Below, in pieces: positions 59,990 through 64,000 of a DNA stretch of 64,000 nt. The position numbers and the translations under genes were made by a program. How positions within the stretch are numbered: position 1 is the stretch's first letter; every line of letters starts with the position of its first letter. The notes under the pieces are model-generated. The model was not told the DNA's origin and did no database searches. It was given only the letters and a program-made list of their open reading frames with translations. This stretch comes from MW101C3 sp943367595. GTDB taxonomy: Bacteria; Cyanobacteriota; Cyanobacteriia; PCC-6307; Cyanobiaceae. The stretch is taken from positions 1 through 64,000 of the forward strand of contig CALRJS020000002.1 in the NCBI GenBank assembly GCA_943367595.1, read 5' to 3'.

Positions 59990-62900
59990 TCATTCAGCAG
60001 CCAATGGCTGGAGATCAACAGAGTGCGTTCTCTCTTTGCTGCATTCTGCAGGGATTGGATCTAAACATTGATTGACCAAGCCAGCTGTAATCGTGACCGT
60101 TGGTTCCTCCAGCATATCAAGATGCACCCCTGGCAACGTGTGAACATCAAGGCCTCCGGAAGCAAGTTGCCTCCAGGTCGCAGCACAGTCAGGGCTTTCA
60201 TTGGCCTGAAAGATCACCACTCGCCCCGAATAAACTCCTGGAATGTAGCTTCTCAAAAGACTGTACGAACGCTCAAGAAACTGAGCCATGAAGGTTGCCT
60301 GAATGTCCTCAGGTGAATCGGCGGCATTGTTCGCATGGGGATCTACGCCCAACGATGCAGAGCCAACAGTCCCCCTGCTGGGAAAGCCGAAGCTAGAAGT
60401 CAGCCGGCGGACGCTGAGGACAGGGTGCGACGCTAGACGCTGAGACAGTGCGACACCTCGCCCAATTAAATGAGAGAACCCTTTCACAGGGCCCAGCCTT
60501 GAAGCGTGAACCAAGTTTGAGACGGCTCGTCGATGAATCTGAGAAAGGCCATGTGTAGATGAACTGACCCCAAACGCTCGGAACAACAACTCCTGGTCTT
60601 CAGAAGTGGCATGGGGATTGTTGAGAACCGGCGAATCAAACGTCAAGACTGGCCCAGCTACTACCTCACCACGAGCTTCCAGTTGCCTTGCCATTTCAAA
60701 GGCAATCACACCACCCATGCACGCACCACCCAATGAATATGGTCCCCGGTGGCCTATCTTCTTTACCTCCTCCAAATAGTGTGCTGCGACAAGCTCAACG
60801 CTCTCGCTAGCGGAAAATGGTTGGCCGAATCCATCTGCTTCTGTTTCTGCTCGGATTGCGTAGATTGGCCGGTCACAGCCGAGGCGAGAGACGAGGGCTC
60901 TGTAAAAGAAGACATAACCACCGCCTGCATGAACCAAGAACAATGGAGGCTTCTGTCCCAACGGCTGCATACAGACGACCAGCGATGCAGGTGGAATTGT
61001 CGCTTCGTCAATCATTGCAGCGATTGCTTTGATCGTGAGTGACTCACGCAACGCCGTGATTGGAAAACCTTCGGAATAGAGCGGGAATGCAGCTCTCAAC
61101 TCAGCCAATAGCTGGACGAGAAGATCAGGTGTCTTGTGCAGTTGGCCAAGATCATCATGAATGCTGATCGGATGATGCTCAAGTAGCCGTTCAAAGATCT
61201 CCAATAGCGTACGTTCCGTCGCCGTCATCCTCTCACTTGGGTCTGACTGGCGCGCATCAGGACGTTGGGATTCGCGATTACCACAGCCGTTCATGAATCC
61301 CAGGACTTTTATGCTCAACTGCTCAATCGTTGACGCATCATGCAGGACCTCCAGTGGAATGACGACCTGGAAGTGGCTTGCCACCTTTGTGACCATCTCA
61401 GCAGCGAGCAACGAGTTGCCTCCTAAGAGGAAGAAATCATCACGAACTCCCACCGTTGGCAACTCAAGCAACTCCGACCATATCTGGGCAATGGCTTTCT
61501 CTGTAGGGTTGGGTGCAGCCATGCTCCTGCCTTTCGTCTGCTGTGATCGTGCTTCTCCAGAATGACTTTTTGAGCTACGCCACTCCGCCAAGTGCCAGTC
61601 TGGCTGGGCCTCGTCTGTCAGCAACAGGAACAACAGCTTGCTTTGCCTGCGCTGAATCTTTCCGCTTGAGGTTTTCGGAATCGAGCCTGTTCGCAACAGG
61701 ACGATGGCATGCACTTCAAGCTCATGCTCTTGAGCCAGTGCGCGTCTCATGGCGCTGAAAATCTCGTCTGCATCAAAGCTGCGTAGATGCTGACGTTCAA
61801 TTTCATGCATGACTACAACCTGCTCTTCGCCATTGGCTTTGACAGCGAATGCTGCGCAGCCGCCGGCACGCAAGGCCGGATGGGACTGTTCAAGAGTTAA
61901 TTCAATGTCTTGTGGGTAGTGGTTCCTGCCACGAATGATCAGTAGGTTTTTAAGCCGTCCTGTGATATAAAGTTCACCACCCCGATAAAAACCGAGATCT
62001 CCGGTCCGCATGAACGGGCCCCCGCCCCCATCCTTTAGATACGCGTGGAATGTTTCATTGGTGGCATCCGGTCGGTTCCAGTATCCGGTGGCCACGCTGG
62101 GGCTTTTCACCCAGATTTCGCCAACGCCGTCAGCGGCGCATCTTGTATGACGTTCTGGATCCACGATCCGAATCTCAGCCCCGATGGCCGTATCCCCACA
62201 ACCAATGATTGTGCTGGATTTGGCTGAACCAACGGCGAGCTCTACACGATGGTGTTCGAGGGCCTCACTGTTCAACGATAGCCACTGCGCCCCGCGTCCA
62301 ATCCATTCAGCCGATACTTTGACGCTGGATTCAGCAAGTCCATACGATGGAGTAAAGCTTGAGGCTTGAAAACCACACGGAGCGAACGCTGAAGCAAAAG
62401 CGTCCAGCGTTTCGCGTTGAATTGGCTCTGCCGCATTGATGGCTACGAGCAAACTGCGGAGGTCAATGGTTGCTTTCTGCTGCGCTGTCAGCTTTCGTGA
62501 ACAAAGGTCGTAAGCAAAATTGGGTGCAGCTGTGTGCGTACCGCGATAGCGCGAGATGGCTTCTAGCCAGCGCGAAGGCTTCGCCAGGAATGCCGCCGGA
62601 GGCATAAAGTAGCAGGGAAACCCAACATAGGCTGGCGTCAACATTCCGTAGATCAAACCGAGATCGTGGAACACAGGCAGCCATGACACCATCACGCTGG
62701 CACTGCTGTGACCCAATGAGCGATTGATGTCTTCCAGGGTCCACAACAGGTTGGCATGGGTGATCATCACCCCTTTCGGCGTCCCTGTAGAACCGGATGT
62801 GTATTGCAAGAACGCAAGTGTTTCCCCTGTGATCAAGGGCGGTAGCCACTGCTGTGCCATTGATGAAGGAATGCCATCCGTTGCAATCCAGGTGACACCA

Positions 62901-63316
62901 GCCAGATCTGCTTCTGCGTATTCCGAGGTGGAGAGCTTGGCGTGGAGCGCACTGTCTGTCAGTGCGAACTTGGCGGAGGCATCCTCAGCAATGGCCCTGA
63001 GCCGCGGCATCGGGCGCTTCGGATGAGGTGGATAGGCAGGCACCGCAATGACGCCTGCATACAAGCAACCCCAAAACGCTGTGATGTAGTCGAGACCGGA
63101 ATGAAAAAGGAGAATGGCACGCTCACCTTCCGCTTGCCGTCGTTGCAACTCTGTGGCAATGGCTTGCGCTCGCGTGTTCAGCTCTCCATAGGTGAGGGTA
63201 CCCGTCAGAATCTCCCCGTCGGCGAGAAAGGCAAGCGCCAACTGATGGGGTGTCTGCTCACTGCGTAACCGCAGCAGCTCGATCATCGTTGCGGCGACAG
63301 GGGAGGGGGCAGGCAT
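59990..63316 (-). CDS. Fatty acyl-AMP ligase - acyl carrier protein - thioesterase multidomain protein
   Basis: 1108 aa. A FAAL/AMP-ligase domain (about 1-575) has LQYTSGSTGTPKGVMITHAN, SYGLAESS, TGDLGF and the C-terminal Lys553 in IPKTSSGK. An acyl carrier domain (about 603-675) has its phosphopantetheine Ser635 in FLLGGNSLLA. A second carrier-like region (about 698-772) lacks that Ser (DDLGQLHKTPDLL). A type I thioesterase domain (about 785-1100) has GPYSLGGACMGG, so the nucleophile is Cys866 rather than Ser; Asp in LTFDSPVL and a late His in GVHLDML complete a triad. No condensation or ketosynthase domain. GC content is visibly lower than the neighbours, suggesting transfer. Product unknown: probably a fatty acid loaded and released as an ester, amide or free acid. 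Confidence 0.88.
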   Translation of the reverse strand: MPAPSPVAATMIELLRLRSEQTPHQLALAFLADGEILTGTLTYGELNTRAQAIATELQRRQAEGERAILLFHSGLDYITAFWGCLYAGVIAVPAYPPHPKRPMPRLRAIAEDASAKFALTDSALHAKLSTSEYAEADLAGVTWIATDGIPSSMAQQWLPPLITGETLAFLQYTSGSTGTPKGVMITHANLLWTLEDINRSLGHSSASVMVSWLPVFHDLGLIYGMLTPAYVGFPCYFMPPAAFLAKPSRWLEAISRYRGTHTAAPNFAYDLCSRKLTAQQKATIDLRSLLVAINAAEPIQRETLDAFASAFAPCGFQASSFTPSYGLAESSVKVSAEWIGRGAQWLSLNSEALEHHRVELAVGSAKSSTIIGCGDTAIGAEIRIVDPERHTRCAADGVGEIWVKSPSVATGYWNRPDATNETFHAYLKDGGGGPFMRTGDLGFYRGGELYITGRLKNLLIIRGRNHYPQDIELTLEQSHPALRAGGCAAFAVKANGEEQVVVMHEIERQHLRSFDADEIFSAMRRALAQEHELEVHAIVLLRTGSIPKTSSGKIQRRQSKLLFLLLTDEAQPDWHLAEWRSSKSHSGEARSQQTKGRSMAAPNPTEKAIAQIWSELLELPTVGVRDDFFLLGGNSLLAAEMVTKVASHFQVVIPLEVLHDASTIEQLSIKVLGFMNGCGNRESQRPDARQSDPSERMTATERTLLEIFERLLEHHPISIHDDLGQLHKTPDLLVQLLAELRAAFPLYSEGFPITALRESLTIKAIAAMIDEATIPPASLVVCMQPLGQKPPLFLVHAGGGYVFFYRALVSRLGCDRPIYAIRAETEADGFGQPFSASESVELVAAHYLEEVKKIGHRGPYSLGGACMGGVIAFEMARQLEARGEVVAGPVLTFDSPVLNNPHATSEDQELLFRAFGVSSSTHGLSQIHRRAVSNLVHASRLGPVKGFSHLIGRGVALSQRLASHPVLSVRRLTSSFGFPSRGTVGSASLGVDPHANNAADSPEDIQATFMAQFLERSYSLLRSYIPGVYSGRVVIFQANESPDCAATWRQLASGGLDVHTLPGVHLDMLEEPTVTITAGLVNQCLDPIPAECSKERTHSVDLQPLAAE

Positions 63317-63599
63317 CTAGAACTTCACCTTTTGGAGACAATGCACTGTGTTCGGGCACATCAATCTGTTCAAAACCGAGGCTTTTTCGGAAAAGGCACT
63401 AAGTCCCTGAAGGCCATCTCCAATCAATCTATTAACGCGGTCAAGCGTTGACACATGATCTTGAACTTATTATCTGGTGAGTGACGGACCGAATCTTGCC
63501 AGATAGCCGTGGGTTGGCTATCACCAAAGGAACCCTCCTTTTTCAGGAAAACCGCTCGCCCTCTTCTCCATGCATCCGTGGGCATGATCGAGAGGCTTC
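63317..63599. other. Gap upstream of the FAAL gene
   Basis: About 280 bp, relatively AT-rich. It should contain the promoter of the FAAL gene, read toward lower coordinates, but no clear -10/-35 pair is convincing. No gene seen. Confidence 0.4.
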
Positions 63600-63999
63600 A
63601 TGGATCGTTCCGGCGAAGACTCCCATCCGCAAGCATTGCCCTGCAGTGGGTTGAACAGCAGAGGTGCATCAGCTCGTCAGGTTGTCAGTGAATTGCTGGG
63701 TTTCACAGACATTTTCCATCCTCTTGGTGGTCCACTTGCAACTCTGCAACGCCGAGCTTTTGTTGCTGCCGGCAAGGGCTGGCACCCTTGTGGACCAGGC
63801 GATGGAACGCTGCTGGTGCTGGCCAGCGAAAGGAAACCACCGAACGGATTCCACTCTCCATCCGCAACGTCGTGGCACTGGCAGTGGTGGGTTTGCGGAA
63901 AACAACATCACCCCTGATCTGCTGCAACGTGCTCGCTTACGTCAAGAGGAGCATGCGCGGCCAGTCAGTGTGCTACTCCATCTCACTCCAGACCCATAG
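63600..63999 (+). pseudogene. Possible frameshifted gene fragment at the right edge
   Basis: One frame (63600-63917) gives a plausible peptide with LGGPLATLQRRAFVAAGKGW followed by HPCGPGDGTLLVLASER and WHWQWWVC. A second frame from about 63890 to a TAG at 63997-63999 continues with NNITPDLLQRARLRQEEHAR and VLLHLTPDP. The two would join by a frameshift near 63893-63900. I do not recognise a family, and chance open frames are a fair alternative. Confidence 0.25.
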
Positions 64000-64000
64000 T

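Overview
The window is a 64 kb piece of a GC-rich picocyanobacterial chromosome (Synechococcus/Cyanobium type). Lineage markers are the end of psbA (D1 protein), apcD (allophycocyanin alpha-B), the phylloquinone genes menD and menB, pxcA (CemA family), a Psb32-like TPM protein, a complex-C assembly factor and a manganese ABC transporter. Genes are densely packed with many 4-bp start/stop overlaps. No rRNA, CRISPR array, integrase or intact insertion sequence was found. One tRNA gene (anticodon CAT) is present.

Layout. 1-8.4 kb: psbA 3' end, mntC-mntA-mntB, a DUF4336 gene, a DUF760 gene and lepB on the minus strand, then menD-menB. 8.5-12.8 kb: a signalling block with a free STAS protein, a REC-PP2C phosphatase broken by one in-frame TGA, an HPt protein, a hybrid histidine kinase and a PAS protein. 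13.2-26.6 kb: an exopolysaccharide locus with polymerase, chain-length protein and export protein on the minus strand, then pyruvyltransferase, flippase, three GT2 glycosyltransferases, a PssD/PssE (Alg14/Alg13-like) pair, a STAS-glycosylphosphotransferase fusion and an RsbW-like kinase on the plus strand. 26.6-36.7 kb: an orphan Trp-rich gene, a GAF/degenerate-GGDEF protein, an L,D-transpeptidase, glgA, murF, glmU, aroA and upp. 36.7-41.5 kb: a pentapeptide protein, a cobalamin riboswitch ahead of hupE and cobW, purS-purQ and a 2-Cys peroxiredoxin. 42-59.5 kb: housekeeping genes (M23 peptidase, trmL, cobU, pxcA, psb32-like, lptC-like, metG, rnb-rpsR-rpmG, pheT, an RlmD-like methylase, apcD). 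59.5-64 kb: a lower-GC island with one large FAAL-ACP-thioesterase protein and a non-coding or decayed right edge.

The most interesting candidate system is the 8.5-26.6 kb block. All parts of a two-component phosphorelay feeding a partner switch (kinase, HPt, REC-PP2C phosphatase, STAS proteins, RsbW-like kinase) enclose a polysaccharide locus. One STAS domain is fused directly to the enzyme expected to start polysaccharide assembly, with the RsbW-like kinase immediately downstream. This suggests post-translational control of exopolysaccharide initiation by Ser phosphorylation rather than control of a sigma factor. That role is inference; the architecture is read directly from the sequence.

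A second theme is that many intergenic gaps hold their own degenerate tandem repeats (periods of 13, 14, 15, 20, 21, 24, 25 and 58 nt). They seem to arise locally and in places run into gene starts.
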